DNA of 42,575 nucleotides from an uncultured Armatimonadota bacterium (GTDB lineage: Bacteria > Armatimonadota > Fimbriimonadia > Fimbriimonadales > Fimbriimonadaceae). Under the pieces are notes generated by a model. It had not been told where the DNA came from. It was given only the letters and a program-made list of their open reading frames with translations, and made no database searches. Shown one piece after another: positions 1 to 7,125 of the stretch. The stretch spans positions 1 to 42,575 of the forward strand of contig CALMEF010000186.1 of assembly GCA_937862825.1 (NCBI GenBank). The letters are read 5' to 3'. A program made the position numbers and the translations under genes. Every line of letters starts with the position of its first letter. Positions within the stretch are counted from its first letter, which is position 1.

Positions 1-1
1 G

Positions 2-1054
2 CTCGTGCTCGCCGGCACCCACCGGCCCCCAGACCTCTACCGCGTCATGAAGTCCTGGCACGTAAAAAGCGCCCGGTGGCGATCAAACTCGATCAGTCGG
101 AGCTACGTCAATCGCATCCTATCCAACCCGTACTATTGCGGCAAAATCCGGTTTCGTGGGACGCTCTACGCCGCCTCGCACAAGCCGATGGTGACCGAAA
201 CGGAGTTTGCCCAGGTCCAGCGTCTGATTAGCCGCAGGGTCGATCCACGGCCCATCAAGCTCGCATTTCCGTACACCGGATTTATTCGTCACGACTGTGG
301 CTGCCTGGTGACCGCTTCGAGCAAAACCAAGCACTACAAGACCACGAACCGGACGGCAACCTACACGTACTACCATTGCACGGGGAGCTTGGGATGCGCC
401 AAACGAAGCATTTCAGAGGACTACATTTCAGCGAAAATCGTCGACAGCTTGGCGAAGGTCCAGATTTCTGAGCATCAGGCCCGCTGGTGCCTCTGGGCGT
501 TTGATCAGCTGGACAGCGTCCACGAGATTGATAACCGCGAGGTTGACGAGGCGAATACCGTAAGGGTGACCGCCGTACAAGACAACTTAAAGCGGCTCTT
601 AGACTTGTTGGTGAGGAACCGCATTTCTGAGGAAGAATATGAAGAGGCGAAGAAGCCTCTCAAGGCCGAACTGGCCGCTGCTCAAGATGCCGCGGAGACT
701 GAAGAGGCGAAACGGGCTTTGGTGCGCGCGACACTCGAAGAACGGCTGAGCGTTGGAAGGCTCACGCCTAGTGACTACTTAGCGCTCAGTCCGGAAGACA
801 AGCGTACACATGCCTTGCGACTCTCAAACAACTATCTTCTGACTCTGGAAGATGGCAAGCCTAACCTGGTGATCCATCTCGACCCGGTTTTCCAGCTCTT
901 CGCAGCCTTCGAACCTTCGAAAAGGGACTCTGAGAAGCTGAAAGTGGGTATTGCGCGGGATGAAAATAAACATTGGTGGTCCTTAGTAGCTAACGTTCGA
1001 ACTGCTGCTGCGGAGCTAATCAAGAGGGGGGAGGCTGAACATGCGTACCGATAG
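2..1054 (+). CDS. Large serine recombinase, C-terminal part (5' end outside window)
   Basis: Site-specific DNA recombinase of the large serine family, probably used to move or integrate the surrounding element. The visible part has the end of the Recombinase domain (YVNRILSNPYYCGKIRFRG, roughly residues 34-52 from the first GTG), then a zinc-ribbon region (HDCGC near residue 97 and YHCTGSLGC near 123), then a long charged helical stretch (about 170-260) expected to be the coiled coil that controls synapsis. The catalytic resolvase domain with its serine is absent, but the frame stays open to the left edge of the window, so it almost certainly lies upstream; the GTG at 5 is not the real start. 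A second, shorter recombinase-domain gene follows 92 bases downstream on the same strand. Family is clear; activity cannot be judged from this fragment. Confidence 0.85.
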   Translation, partial: LVLAGTHRPPDLYRVMKSWHVKSARWRSNSISRSYVNRILSNPYYCGKIRFRGTLYAASHKPMVTETEFAQVQRLISRRVDPRPIKLAFPYTGFIRHDCGCLVTASSKTKHYKTTNRTATYTYYHCTGSLGCAKRSISEDYISAKIVDSLAKVQISEHQARWCLWAFDQLDSVHEIDNREVDEANTVRVTAVQDNLKRLLDLLVRNRISEEEYEEAKKPLKAELAAAQDAAETEEAKRALVRATLEERLSVGRLTPSDYLALSPEDKRTHALRLSNNYLLTLEDGKPNLVIHLDPVFQLFAAFEPSKRDSEKLKVGIARDENKHWWSLVANVRTAAAELIKRGEAEHAYR

Positions 1055-1146
1055 CATTCCCTCATCTTGGGAATGGGGCTAGCGACGTGTTGCCTAAATG
1101 TTCGTTGCTTTTGCACATTAGTTCCTGATCACTTAACTTAATCTCC

Positions 1147-1674
1147 ATGAACCACTCACAGCCAACAATCTTTGAGGTCATCTCCTTGCTTCAGAAGATC
1201 AATGCCTTTGGCCCCGCGAAAGTCAACGTCCCCCCAAGGTGCGAAGCACACCAGGTTTGCAATGAAATCGTTCGTCGAATCTACGAACTGAATCGAACAC
1301 ACCTTCGTAGGTCTGTCCAGCGGGGGCTCGAAGAGAAGGTAAGGAGCGGCTGGTTTCCCGGCCGAGCGCCCCTTGGCTATGTAAACAACCCGAAGACAAG
1401 GCACATTGATCCTGATCGAATAGTGTTTCCACTCCTTAAAGAGGCTTGGGAACAGTGCCTCGCTGGCCGCAGCATTGCCGATGTGGAAGCAACTTTGCGT
1501 GCAAGCTGCTCGGCTCCCTTAAACCTCCGCAGCGTGCTGTCTAATCCTTTCTATGCAGGCTACTTTCGGTTTCGAGACGTGGTTGTTCCTGGCAAGCACC
1601 TTCCGATGGTGACAGGAGCGCAGTTCAGTGGCATTCAGGAGCGGCTAAGGCGAGACGGCAAGTCCGCAAAATAA
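1147..1674 (+). CDS. Recombinase-domain protein without catalytic domain
   Basis: A 175-residue protein that matches only the middle part of a large serine recombinase. Residues about 50-80 (LRRSVQRGLEEKVRSGWF followed by GRAPLGY) are the typical entry into the Recombinase DNA-binding domain, and residues 130-165 (SVLSNPFYAGYFRFRD, HLPMVTGAQF) parallel the same blocks in the upstream recombinase. There is no resolvase domain and no zinc ribbon or coiled coil, although the frame has a normal ATG and stop. It may be a decayed second recombinase, or a stand-alone DNA-binding accessory such as a directionality factor. The two paralogues are diverged, so this is not a recent tandem duplication. 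Function is inferred from similarity of motifs only. Confidence 0.7.
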   Translation: MNHSQPTIFEVISLLQKINAFGPAKVNVPPRCEAHQVCNEIVRRIYELNRTHLRRSVQRGLEEKVRSGWFPGRAPLGYVNNPKTRHIDPDRIVFPLLKEAWEQCLAGRSIADVEATLRASCSAPLNLRSVLSNPFYAGYFRFRDVVVPGKHLPMVTGAQFSGIQERLRRDGKSAK

Positions 1675-1847
1675 CCCCCTCGGCGCGTGTGCTCTTCCGC
1701 CGAAACACAAGTGTATTAAGGACCTCTCGAATCGTAGTCGCCGCCCGATAAGCAGCAACAAAGTAGGTTAACTTGCAAGCGTGGCTGATTTGACACAGGG
1801 GGACTATGGAGTCATAATAAAGCAACATAAACTAAGGCGTTCTCGTT

Positions 1848-2162
1848 ATGATTACGACCGAATGGGTCCGACATCACTATGGGCCAGCATTTGCCAAGCT
1901 TCGGCGGCGGACCGGATGCGGAGTCGAAGTGTTGGCGGACGGAGATAGTGTTGGCGTGCTACTGCGCTGGCAAACCGCTCGCGGGGCCCTGGGTCACATT
2001 GACCTCTACTTCAACGAAGTCGAGTTTGGCATTGGCTCGGCGATCAACTTCCGGCGTTACGGCCCGGTAGAACTGTCCGCTGTACACCCTGATCCTGAAG
2101 AACTCCTCGATATCGTTCAAACACGCCACAAGGGCCTAGCCCGTGCCCTCGTAACGGCTTGA
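1848..2162 (+). CDS. Hypothetical protein (104 aa)
   Basis: Small soluble protein with no signal peptide or membrane segment. I do not recognise the family. The stop overlaps a TTG start of the next gene by four bases, and the strand is that of the two recombinase genes to the left, so all four could belong to one unit. The start ATG has a weak AGG about 13 bases upstream. Its place between a recombinase-domain gene and a degenerate resolvase-like gene suggests a mobile-element accessory role, but nothing in the sequence says which. Confidence 0.6.
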   Translation: MITTEWVRHHYGPAFAKLRRRTGCGVEVLADGDSVGVLLRWQTARGALGHIDLYFNEVEFGIGSAINFRRYGPVELSAVHPDPEELLDIVQTRHKGLARALVTA

Positions 2163-2179
2163 GGGACTCCCTGGCGCTA

Positions 2180-2638
2180 ATGAAGTCTGAGCCCGCTCGG
2201 TACATATCGTTTATTCGGTACAACCCACCATACCTGTCGGTTGTTTCCACCTGGAAGCCTTCGCATCGAGATACAAAGCGGGTACTTACGAAGCAGCGTG
2301 ATGAGATAGCAGCATATGCGGAGCGAAATAAGCTACTCGTCGGTCACGAGATCGCGGTTGTCGGCCATCGCAAGAGCAAGGAAGTTGTTTCGGCATATGC
2401 GCGTCTGTTCCATATGCTTGAGTTTGAGGGATATGCGGGAGTCATCTGCGCCGGAATCTATAAGATTACGGGTAAGAAGCAGGAGCTTGCCGCCCTCAGA
2501 GCAATCGTAGGAGAGCTGGGCGTCCATGATACAAGAGCACAATCTCTCGTTGCTCCAAGCAAAAATCTGGGTGAAGAAATCAGCGACGCTCGTGGGCGAG
2601 AGGACTCAAAGCCGCATACGCCGACCCTTGGGCGGTAG
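2180..2638 (+). CDS. Degenerate resolvase-like protein
   Basis: Its length and pattern recall the N-terminal domain of serine recombinases. TKQRDEIAAYAERN aligns with the usual QREAIEAYAERNGW helix, and the block around RLFHMLEFEGYAGVICAGIY followed by ELAALRAIVGELGVH matches the 'LL..L..G.+D.VVV.KLDRL ... L...+.+LGV' part. The catalytic Ser near the N-terminus (YIRVSTxxQ) and the DRLSR arginines are not present; YISFIRYNP stands in their place. There is no Recombinase domain. I chose the ATG at 2180; a TTG at 2159 overlapping the previous stop is the alternative. It may be an inactive partner subunit or a remnant. The fold assignment is by eye and moderately uncertain. Confidence 0.5.
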   Translation: MKSEPARYISFIRYNPPYLSVVSTWKPSHRDTKRVLTKQRDEIAAYAERNKLLVGHEIAVVGHRKSKEVVSAYARLFHMLEFEGYAGVICAGIYKITGKKQELAALRAIVGELGVHDTRAQSLVAPSKNLGEEISDARGREDSKPHTPTLGR

Positions 2639-2745
2639 TCGCCAGAGGTTCTCCTCAGTAATTAAGGAGTAGCTCGCGCTGCGTTGTTGAACGAATAGTT
2701 TCTTCGCCGAGTACAAAACGGCTCGTGCATCCCGGAAGTGAACGT

Positions 2746-2772
2746 AAAAAGAGGAACCTGTGGAGGTTCCTC
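2746..2772 (-). terminator. Rho-independent terminator of the SLOG-like gene
   Basis: An 8-bp perfect stem (GAGGAACC / GGTTCCTC) with a 6-nt loop lies 10 bases after the stop of the minus-strand gene at 2783 and is followed on the minus strand by TTTTT. Confidence 0.85.
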
Positions 2773-2782
2773 GGTGAAATAG

Positions 2783-3367
2783 TTAGGCATTCGGACCAAA
2801 CGGATCGGCTGGATGGCAAAATCCACGAAGTGAGCGAGTAGCCAATCTGAGGATGAAGCGGTCCACGGACGGGTTGTAAAGCGCGTAGGTAGGAAGCTTG
2901 TCGGGAGCACGCTTGGAGACCGCAAGGTCGGTACGCGCGTCCCATTGGTATCGCCAGAGCCTGGCCGCCCGAAAGGGCTCTTGTCTCAGGTCACTGCCGA
3001 GGTGGTAGAAGAAGCCACCAGGTAGGACCATGATCCGGGGGGCGCCCCAGCGCAAGGGCACAATAGCCGCACGCTGGTGCAGATCGTTGTGCATACCGCA
3101 GACCAATGTTTTCCCGGCAAGCACTGCCTCTTCGGCTTCCCCCTCGATCGACTCGAGGGGAGCCGGGGTGCTACTACTCGGGTGGTCAAAGCACGTAGTG
3201 ATGCAGACCAGGTTGCTCCTAAGTAGCCGTGAGTTGCCGTAGAGCCAGACCTTCCCGTCTCGGTAGAAGCCGGGTTCATCTTCGTAGCGGGCAGACCTTC
3301 TCGGGGGTCCGGGCGGTTGGCGTGGTGGGTCAGAAGCGGTGAGGGGTGAAGGGTTATGAATGTACAT
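2783..3367 (-). CDS. DprA/SLOG-like nucleotide-binding protein (194 aa)
   Basis: The order of motifs resembles the Rossmann-like SLOG fold of DprA and related proteins: a first strand (NLVCITTC), a helix, then TLVCGMHNDLHQRAA in the position of 'VVSGLARGIDAAAH', then IMVLPGGFFYHLG in the position of 'IAVLGGGLDxxYP', and ALYNPSVDRFI in the position of 'RNRIIAGL'. The DprA GSR motif is not conserved, so it is more likely a SLOG-type ligand or nucleotide binder than a DNA-processing protein. The start ATG at 3367 begins a peptide (MYIHNPSPLT) that also begins a small gene at 6006. An in-frame upstream start at 3487 would only add low-complexity sequence. It lies downstream of the 79-aa and 60-aa genes in one unit that ends at the terminator at 2746-2772. 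Confidence 0.6.
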   Translation of the reverse strand: MYIHNPSPLTASDPPRQPPGPPRRSARYEDEPGFYRDGKVWLYGNSRLLRSNLVCITTCFDHPSSSTPAPLESIEGEAEEAVLAGKTLVCGMHNDLHQRAAIVPLRWGAPRIMVLPGGFFYHLGSDLRQEPFRAARLWRYQWDARTDLAVSKRAPDKLPTYALYNPSVDRFILRLATRSLRGFCHPADPFGPNA

Positions 3368-3487
3368 GGGTGAGCCTTGAAGGCCCGCGATCTCTCCAAC
3401 GCTCCGTAGCCTTGGGCTAGAATCGGGCCCTCCGGCGCACACTAGGGGTAGGGGGCAAGTGCTGCGAATACCACGCGTTCCGCGCAA

Positions 3488-3670
3488 CTAGCCGAACATG
3501 AGGCGGGAGAGGTCGGAGAGCGTGCCGAGCTCCCCTTCCATGAACTCCTCGGGGCTAGCGCCGTCGTCGAAGGCATCCCGAAAGTTCATGTCGGGCAGGT
3601 CCCGAATCGAGAGGCCGTACCAGGCAAAGCACAGCAGGTCCACCTGGTGCATCCAGGCGGCAAAGCTCAC
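3488..3670 (-). CDS. Small conserved accessory protein (60 aa), copy 1
   Basis: Acidic 60-residue protein with a Trp-rich N-terminus (WMHQVDLLCFAWYGLSIRDL) and a C-terminal acidic part (DAFDDGASPEEFM). A clear paralogue of the same length is at 6124-6306. Proteins of this shape (a short 'W-x-x-x-V-D ... G-L-S-x-x-D-L-P-D ... D-D-G-x-S-P' pattern) are common next to ArdC genes on plasmids and integrative elements; the function is unknown. The start is a GTG that overlaps the stop of the upstream 79-aa gene by four bases, which points to translational coupling. Confidence 0.75.
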   Translation of the reverse strand: MSFAAWMHQVDLLCFAWYGLSIRDLPDMNFRDAFDDGASPEEFMEGELGTLSDLSRLMFG

Positions 3671-3906
3671 GGTGTCACCTCAAAGCCGCCTTCCGGAACT
3701 GGTGGGTTAAAGAGCTCGAAGGGGTTGCCTTCGACAAGGATGGCAAACGGTGTGAACAAGAATTCATCCCCGTTCCTTGCCACCGCGCAGATAGCGGCAA
3801 CTACCGCCTCATCGGCTCTGCGCTGCACTTCAAGGAGGGCGACGTGGCCACGCCCAAACGCGCGGCAGAGAGTGTTAAAGTTCGTGCGGTCGTGGGGTGC
3901 GAGCAT
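3667..3906 (-). CDS. Small conserved accessory protein (79 aa), copy 1
   Basis: First gene of a minus-strand unit that continues with the 60-aa protein and the SLOG-like protein. It shares most of its sequence with the 79-aa protein at 6303-6542, including the C-terminal block EGNPFELFNPP. The pattern of a small soluble protein beginning ML.PHDR.NF.TL.RA resembles uncharacterised families carried with ArdC on plasmids (of the DUF6117 kind, by recollection). No enzymatic motif is visible. It probably belongs to the establishment or anti-restriction functions of the element; this is inferred from the neighbours. Confidence 0.75.
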   Translation of the reverse strand: MLAPHDRTNFNTLCRAFGRGHVALLEVQRRADEAVVAAICAVARNGDEFLFTPFAILVEGNPFELFNPPVPEGGFEVTP

Positions 3907-4019
3907 AACGCCATCTTCGCGAACTAAGGCACCGATTGTGAAGTCGGGCGCTTTTCATGCAACCCGGGCATTGCACGGAACTTGGCCAAGTTGACGGGGC
4001 TTCCAAGTCACCTCTACGG

Positions 4020-4048
4020 TTCTCCTGTGGGCCATGCCCATAGGAGAA
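4020..4048. promoter_or_regulatory. Near-perfect inverted repeat upstream of ardC
   Basis: A 13-bp stem with one G-T pair and a 3-nt loop (arms TTCTCCT-G-TGGGC and GCCCA-T-AGGAGAA) sits 43 bases before the ArdC start and between two divergent units. No T-run follows on either strand, so it is more likely an operator or an mRNA hairpin than a terminator. Confidence 0.5.
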
Positions 4049-4090
4049 TCACATGCACCTTAACTACCTACCCCTGTGCGGAGCCTACCG

Positions 4091-4960
4091 ATGAGCACCG
4101 CAATCTACGAGTCCGTCACGAACCGCATTGTCGAAGCGCTGAAAGAAGGCGTCGTGCCTTGGAAGAAGCCGTGGCACACGCTTTCAAGTCTGCCGGTAAA
4201 TACGATCACCCAGAAGCCGTACCGTGGGATCAATCCGTTCCTTCTTTCGCTTGCACCACATACGGACCACCGCTGGCTCACGTTCAAGCAACTGGGACTT
4301 CGCGGAGGAACCGTTCGCAAGGGTGAACGGGCGTCCATGGTTGTGTTCTGGAAGCACTGGGAGCCTCCGGCTGATGCCACAGACGAAGAAGCAGAAGCAG
4401 GCAGAAAGCAGCACCGCATTCCGCTCCTTCGCTACTACCTCGTCTTCAATCTGGAGCAGTGCGAGGCTCACGGATTTCCCGAGCTCTACGTGCCACCAAA
4501 CCCCACCGAACCTGAGCGGTTCACGGCGGCACGGATGATCGCGAGCAGCATGCCAAATCCCCCTCGCCAGATCGAGGGAAAGAATGCTTGGTATCGCCCC
4601 GCAGATGACCTCGTCCAAGTGCCGCCACCTCAGGCCTTTGACCGCGGTGACGACTACTTCGCGACGCTCTTTCACGAGCTAGCCCACGCGACGGGTCACG
4701 AGTCGAGGCTCAACCGGCCCGGGGTCACAGGACAAGTTCAGTTTGGGTCGGGTGAGTACAGCAAAGAGGAACTGGTGGCCGAACTCACCTCTGCCTTCTG
4801 CTGCGCTGCATCCCGGCTCGATACGTCCGTGACTGAAAGCGCCGCTTCGTACATTTCTGGCTGGCTCGAGCTCATCCAAAGCGACCCGAAAGCGATGGTG
4901 ATCGCCGCCGCCCAGGCTCAAAAAGCTGCCGACTACATTCAGGGAGTCACGTACCCGTGA
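4091..4960 (+). CDS. ardC: ArdC-type anti-restriction protein with zincin domain
   Basis: A 289-residue ArdC family protein, which binds single-stranded DNA and protects incoming element DNA from restriction in the recipient. The N-terminal DUF1738 part starts STAIYESVTNRIVEALKEG and continues with the conserved PWKKPW, PYRGIN and RKGE blocks. The C-terminal zincin-like metallopeptidase domain has HELAH at 195-199 followed by GHESRL, and a helix with E227 and E231 (EELVAELTSAF) for the third zinc ligand. Start chosen at ATG 4091, which gives the usual N-terminus; a GTG at 4076 is in frame. A terminator follows at once. Such genes are nearly always carried by plasmids or integrative elements, in line with the flanking accessory cassettes. 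Confidence 0.92.
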   Translation: MSTAIYESVTNRIVEALKEGVVPWKKPWHTLSSLPVNTITQKPYRGINPFLLSLAPHTDHRWLTFKQLGLRGGTVRKGERASMVVFWKHWEPPADATDEEAEAGRKQHRIPLLRYYLVFNLEQCEAHGFPELYVPPNPTEPERFTAARMIASSMPNPPRQIEGKNAWYRPADDLVQVPPPQAFDRGDDYFATLFHELAHATGHESRLNRPGVTGQVQFGSGEYSKEELVAELTSAFCCAASRLDTSVTESAASYISGWLELIQSDPKAMVIAAAQAQKAADYIQGVTYP

Positions 4961-4972
4961 CACCCAATACCG

Positions 4973-5004
4973 GCCTTCCCACACGGGAAGGTCTTTCTTT
5001 TTTA
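4973..5004 (+). terminator. Rho-independent terminator of ardC
   Basis: A 9-bp stem built on CCTTCCC / GGGAAGG with a 4-nt loop (ACAC) is followed on the plus strand by TCTTTCTTTTTT. It lies between the convergent ardC and the zinc-ribbon gene. Confidence 0.85.
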
Positions 5005-5280
5005 CCAACCTAGTCGAGGCAGGATGAGAAGTACGAGGAGTAATACGAACAGGGCTACGAGAATGTACGTGTTCTCTGCTTTCAGATTCTTGCCGGCTTG
5101 CAGGTCGAGAATGTGCGCGCAGCGGGTGCATACGATGCGATAGCCGTAGTTGGATGAGACTATAACCTGCCTCCCTGAGCCGCCATACTTGCGGCGCTCA
5201 AAGCCGCCCGTCTTCACCTTGCGGCGCAGACGATGCCGAGTTTCCATGATTGGTCGACCGCAGCGATAGCAGGATGCCAT
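5002..5280 (-). CDS. Small zinc-ribbon protein with C-terminal membrane anchor
   Basis: About 92 residues: two cysteine pairs (CYRC at the N-terminus and CTRC near residue 52) that can form one zinc ribbon, a basic middle part (RHRLRRKVKTGGFERRKYGG), and a hydrophobic C-terminal helix (YILVALFVLLLVLLILP) expected to cross the membrane. It looks like a tail-anchored zinc-ribbon protein of unknown role. I chose ATG 5280 because AGGGAGG lies just upstream, although closer than usual; a GTG at 5307 is the alternative. It converges on ardC across the terminator at 4973-5004. Confidence 0.7.
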   Translation of the reverse strand: MASCYRCGRPIMETRHRLRRKVKTGGFERRKYGGSGRQVIVSSNYGYRIVCTRCAHILDLQAGKNLKAENTYILVALFVLLLVLLILPRLGW

Positions 5281-5307
5281 ACCCTCCCTGTACGGTAGAT
5301 TTGACAC

Positions 5308-5699
5308 TAGGTCAGATTACGTCGCCTGTGCGCAACGGTGCTAATCAGAGCGTTTCGCCAGGCCCTTTTCACTCAGCTTCGAACCACTTTTACTTGAACA
5401 AGGATATGGATGCGGAGAAAACATTTCATTGAAGCGAGAAGGTCTCACCGCGACCCATCGGCTCTGCTAGTGTTTTGCCATGACACACCACGTATCTACC
5501 ATCACAGGGGTGGCGAGGGTGAATGCATCTTGACCAAAGCAGGGTCCGACTTCAGTGCCCGCAACGGCAGGGCTTGCCGCTTCGGAAGACATGCGGATTC
5601 ATGGTACAGATTGCACGCCACATCAAGGTGAGCTAGACCCACGGTGATCAGCTCGGCAATGCCAGCGATCTAATCTTGAAGGGGTGCAAATCAAATCAC
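5308..5699. other. Gene-poor stretch
   Basis: No convincing gene. A 73-codon plus-strand frame at 5410-5631 has no recognisable composition or ribosome binding site and was not accepted. The region separates the zinc-ribbon gene from the terminator at 5700 and probably carries the promoter of the former. Confidence 0.5.
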
Positions 5700-5725
5700 A
5701 AAAACCAGGACAAACTTGCCCTGGT
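5700..5725 (-). terminator. Rho-independent terminator of the second small-gene cassette
   Basis: Six-bp stem ACCAGG / CCTGGT with a 10-nt loop, followed on the minus strand by TTTTTG, 14 bases after the stop at 5739. This supports transcription of the small genes at 5739-6542 as one unit. Confidence 0.7.
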
Positions 5726-5738
5726 GGATGAAATAATA

Positions 5739-5894
5739 TTAACCACCTTTCCAGACTTCCTTCGGAGACATGAGTTCAACCGTGCCATCCTCACGTTCAA
5801 CCATGAATCCATGGGAAGGAATGCTATCTATAGTATTTGCTCCAGCTGGATTCGCACGCGTAAGGGGCTCACTAGCTGATTTTCGCTTCCGCAT
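5739..5894 (-). CDS. Hypothetical small protein (51 aa)
   Basis: Begins at an ATG (5894) inside the end of the 44-codon frame at 5872-6006 and ends just before a terminator. The composition is coding-like (GFMVEREDGTVELMSPKEVW near the C-terminus). I do not recognise it. It takes the place that the SLOG-like gene has in the other copy of the cassette, with no similarity to it. Confidence 0.45.
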   Translation of the reverse strand: MRKRKSASEPLTRANPAGANTIDSIPSHGFMVEREDGTVELMSPKEVWKGG

Positions 5895-6006
5895 AGCTGC
5901 CGACGCCTTGTCGTCTCCGAAGGGAGCAGTCCACCGTGGTTGGTTCGTTTGTTGGCACGGGAGGAGGATCAGATGAAGTGAGGGGTGAGGGATTATGAAT
6001 GTACAT
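5872..6006 (-). CDS. Short peptide sharing the MYIHNPSPLT start with the SLOG-like protein
   Basis: A 44-codon frame whose first 15 residues (MYIHNPSPLTSSDPP) nearly repeat those of the SLOG-like protein at 3367, after which the two diverge. AAGGAAGG is placed about 4-11 bases before the ATG. Either the shared part encodes a real leader segment and this copy has lost its body, or the conservation is at DNA level (a regulatory repeat around the start). The 117-base gap to the 60-aa gene upstream is almost the same as in copy 1. Confidence 0.4.
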   Translation of the reverse strand: MYIHNPSPLTSSDPPPVPTNEPTTVDCSLRRRQGVGSYAEAKIS

Positions 6007-6123
6007 GGGCCTTCCTTGGCCCCAAGCTTCAAGGGCACCGTAGCCCAAGAAACCGGCGGGGCCACGAGGCAAAGTAGGAGGTAGCCATAAACCCTGCAAA
6101 AGTAGCCGCGCACGCGCAACAAC

Positions 6124-6306
6124 TCAGCCAAACATGAGGTGCGCCAGGTCGTCAAGCGTGCCCATTTCGTCGTTCATGAACTGTTCCGGCGAGACTTCGT
6201 CATCGAAGGCATCGCGAAAGTTCATGTCCGGGAGGTCCCGAATCGAAAGGCCGTACCAAGCAAAGCAGAGGAGGTCTACTTCATGCATCCATTGCGAGAA
6301 GGTCAT
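6124..6306 (-). CDS. Small conserved accessory protein (60 aa), copy 2
   Basis: Paralogue of the protein at 3488-3670, of identical length with a nearly identical core (CFAWYGLSIRDLPDMNFRDA). Differences are spread through both ends, so the duplication is not recent. Its ATG overlaps the stop of the 79-aa gene (ATGA), giving the same translational coupling as in copy 1. Function unknown; element accessory by context. Confidence 0.75.
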   Translation of the reverse strand: MTFSQWMHEVDLLCFAWYGLSIRDLPDMNFRDAFDDEVSPEQFMNDEMGTLDDLAHLMFG

Positions 6307-6542
6307 GGCGCAGCCTCAAAGCCGCCTTCAGGTAGCGGTGGATTGAAGAGTTCAAAGGGGTTTCCTTCAATGAGTACAGCAAAGGGCGTGAGCGTGTAGG
6401 TTTCACCGTCGAAGTCCACAGCGCAGATAGCCGAGACCTGCTTGTGGTCGGAGGCGCGTTGTACCTCGACGAGTGCAACTCGGCCGCCTTCGCATGCACG
6501 GGAGAGGGTGTCAAAGTTCTTGCGATCATGGTCGGGAAGCAT
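6303..6542 (-). CDS. Small conserved accessory protein (79 aa), copy 2
   Basis: Paralogue of the protein at 3667-3906 with the same length and the same C-terminal block (EGNPFELFNPP). It heads the second copy of the cassette, 263 bases after the Rhs-associated gene at 6806. Function unknown. Confidence 0.75.
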   Translation of the reverse strand: MLPDHDRKNFDTLSRACEGGRVALVEVQRASDHKQVSAICAVDFDGETYTLTPFAVLIEGNPFELFNPPLPEGGFEAAP

Positions 6543-6621
6543 GAGCGCATGATCCGCTCTTTATTCGATCACGGCAACGTGGTCGCGCTTTGCGCAACGA
6601 TTGTAAGAAAACAATAGGCGG

Positions 6622-6652
6622 CCTGGTAATCACTTAAGGTGATTCGGCCAGG
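6622..6652 (-). terminator. Possible terminator hairpin after the Rhs operon
   Basis: A two-part stem (CCTGG / CCAGG outside, AATCAC / GTGATT inside) lies about 155 bases after the last gene of the Rhs operon; on the minus strand a TTGTTTTC stretch follows only after 6 more bases, so terminator function is uncertain. Confidence 0.4.
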
Positions 6653-6805
6653 ATCAGGATTGTGAGCCAAGCTGCTGGTTCAATCTAACAAAGTGGCGTG
6701 GACATACTTGAAAAACGTGAACATGGTCAGGTTGTGCGACAACCTCGCAGCAGGTATCAGTAAGGACATGTCCGATAGTGTCAGGTTGCCCTTATCAGCA
6801 GTCCT

Positions 6806-7120
6806 CTACTTCCTCTGCTCCTCTTCATACCAAGCGTTCAGATCCTTTACCAGAATGCGAGTTTCGTCATTCGCTGCATCGGCCGGAATAGCGCGAACAA
6901 TCCGAACAAAGATCAAACTAAATAGTATCGCTCCGACTAACACAGTTGCGAGTTGCATATGAGTGGGCACTAATAAAGATGCAACAATGGCAACACCAGC
7001 TGCTATGTGACCGCACAGCATAAGCCATCGATCCTGTGAAGGAACAAGTGATGACTTGAAGGCCAATACTACTTCCATAATCGTAATGACCAAGATGAGT
7101 ACTAGGTGCAGAACGTTCAT
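6806..7120 (-). CDS. Three-helix membrane protein, candidate immunity protein for the orphan Rhs toxin
   Basis: A 104-residue protein with three predicted membrane segments (about 1-20, 30-50 and 53-78: LHLVLILVITIMEVVLAF, HIAAGVAIVASLLV, LATVLVGAILFSLIFV) and a short charged C-terminal tail. It starts 5 bases after the stop of the orphan Rhs C-terminal gene with GAAGGA at a good distance, so the two are translated together. A small gene directly after an Rhs C-terminal cassette is normally the cognate immunity protein. A membrane immunity protein fits a toxin that acts in or across the inner membrane. Family not recognised; the role comes from position. Confidence 0.6.
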   Translation of the reverse strand: MNVLHLVLILVITIMEVVLAFKSSLVPSQDRWLMLCGHIAAGVAIVASLLVPTHMQLATVLVGAILFSLIFVRIVRAIPADAANDETRILVKDLNAWYEEEQRK

Positions 7121-7125
7121 TATTA

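Noticed and set aside
2655-2945. Minus-strand frame of 96 codons
   Set aside because: It crosses the terminator at 2746-2772 and lies over the end of the SLOG-like gene in another frame.
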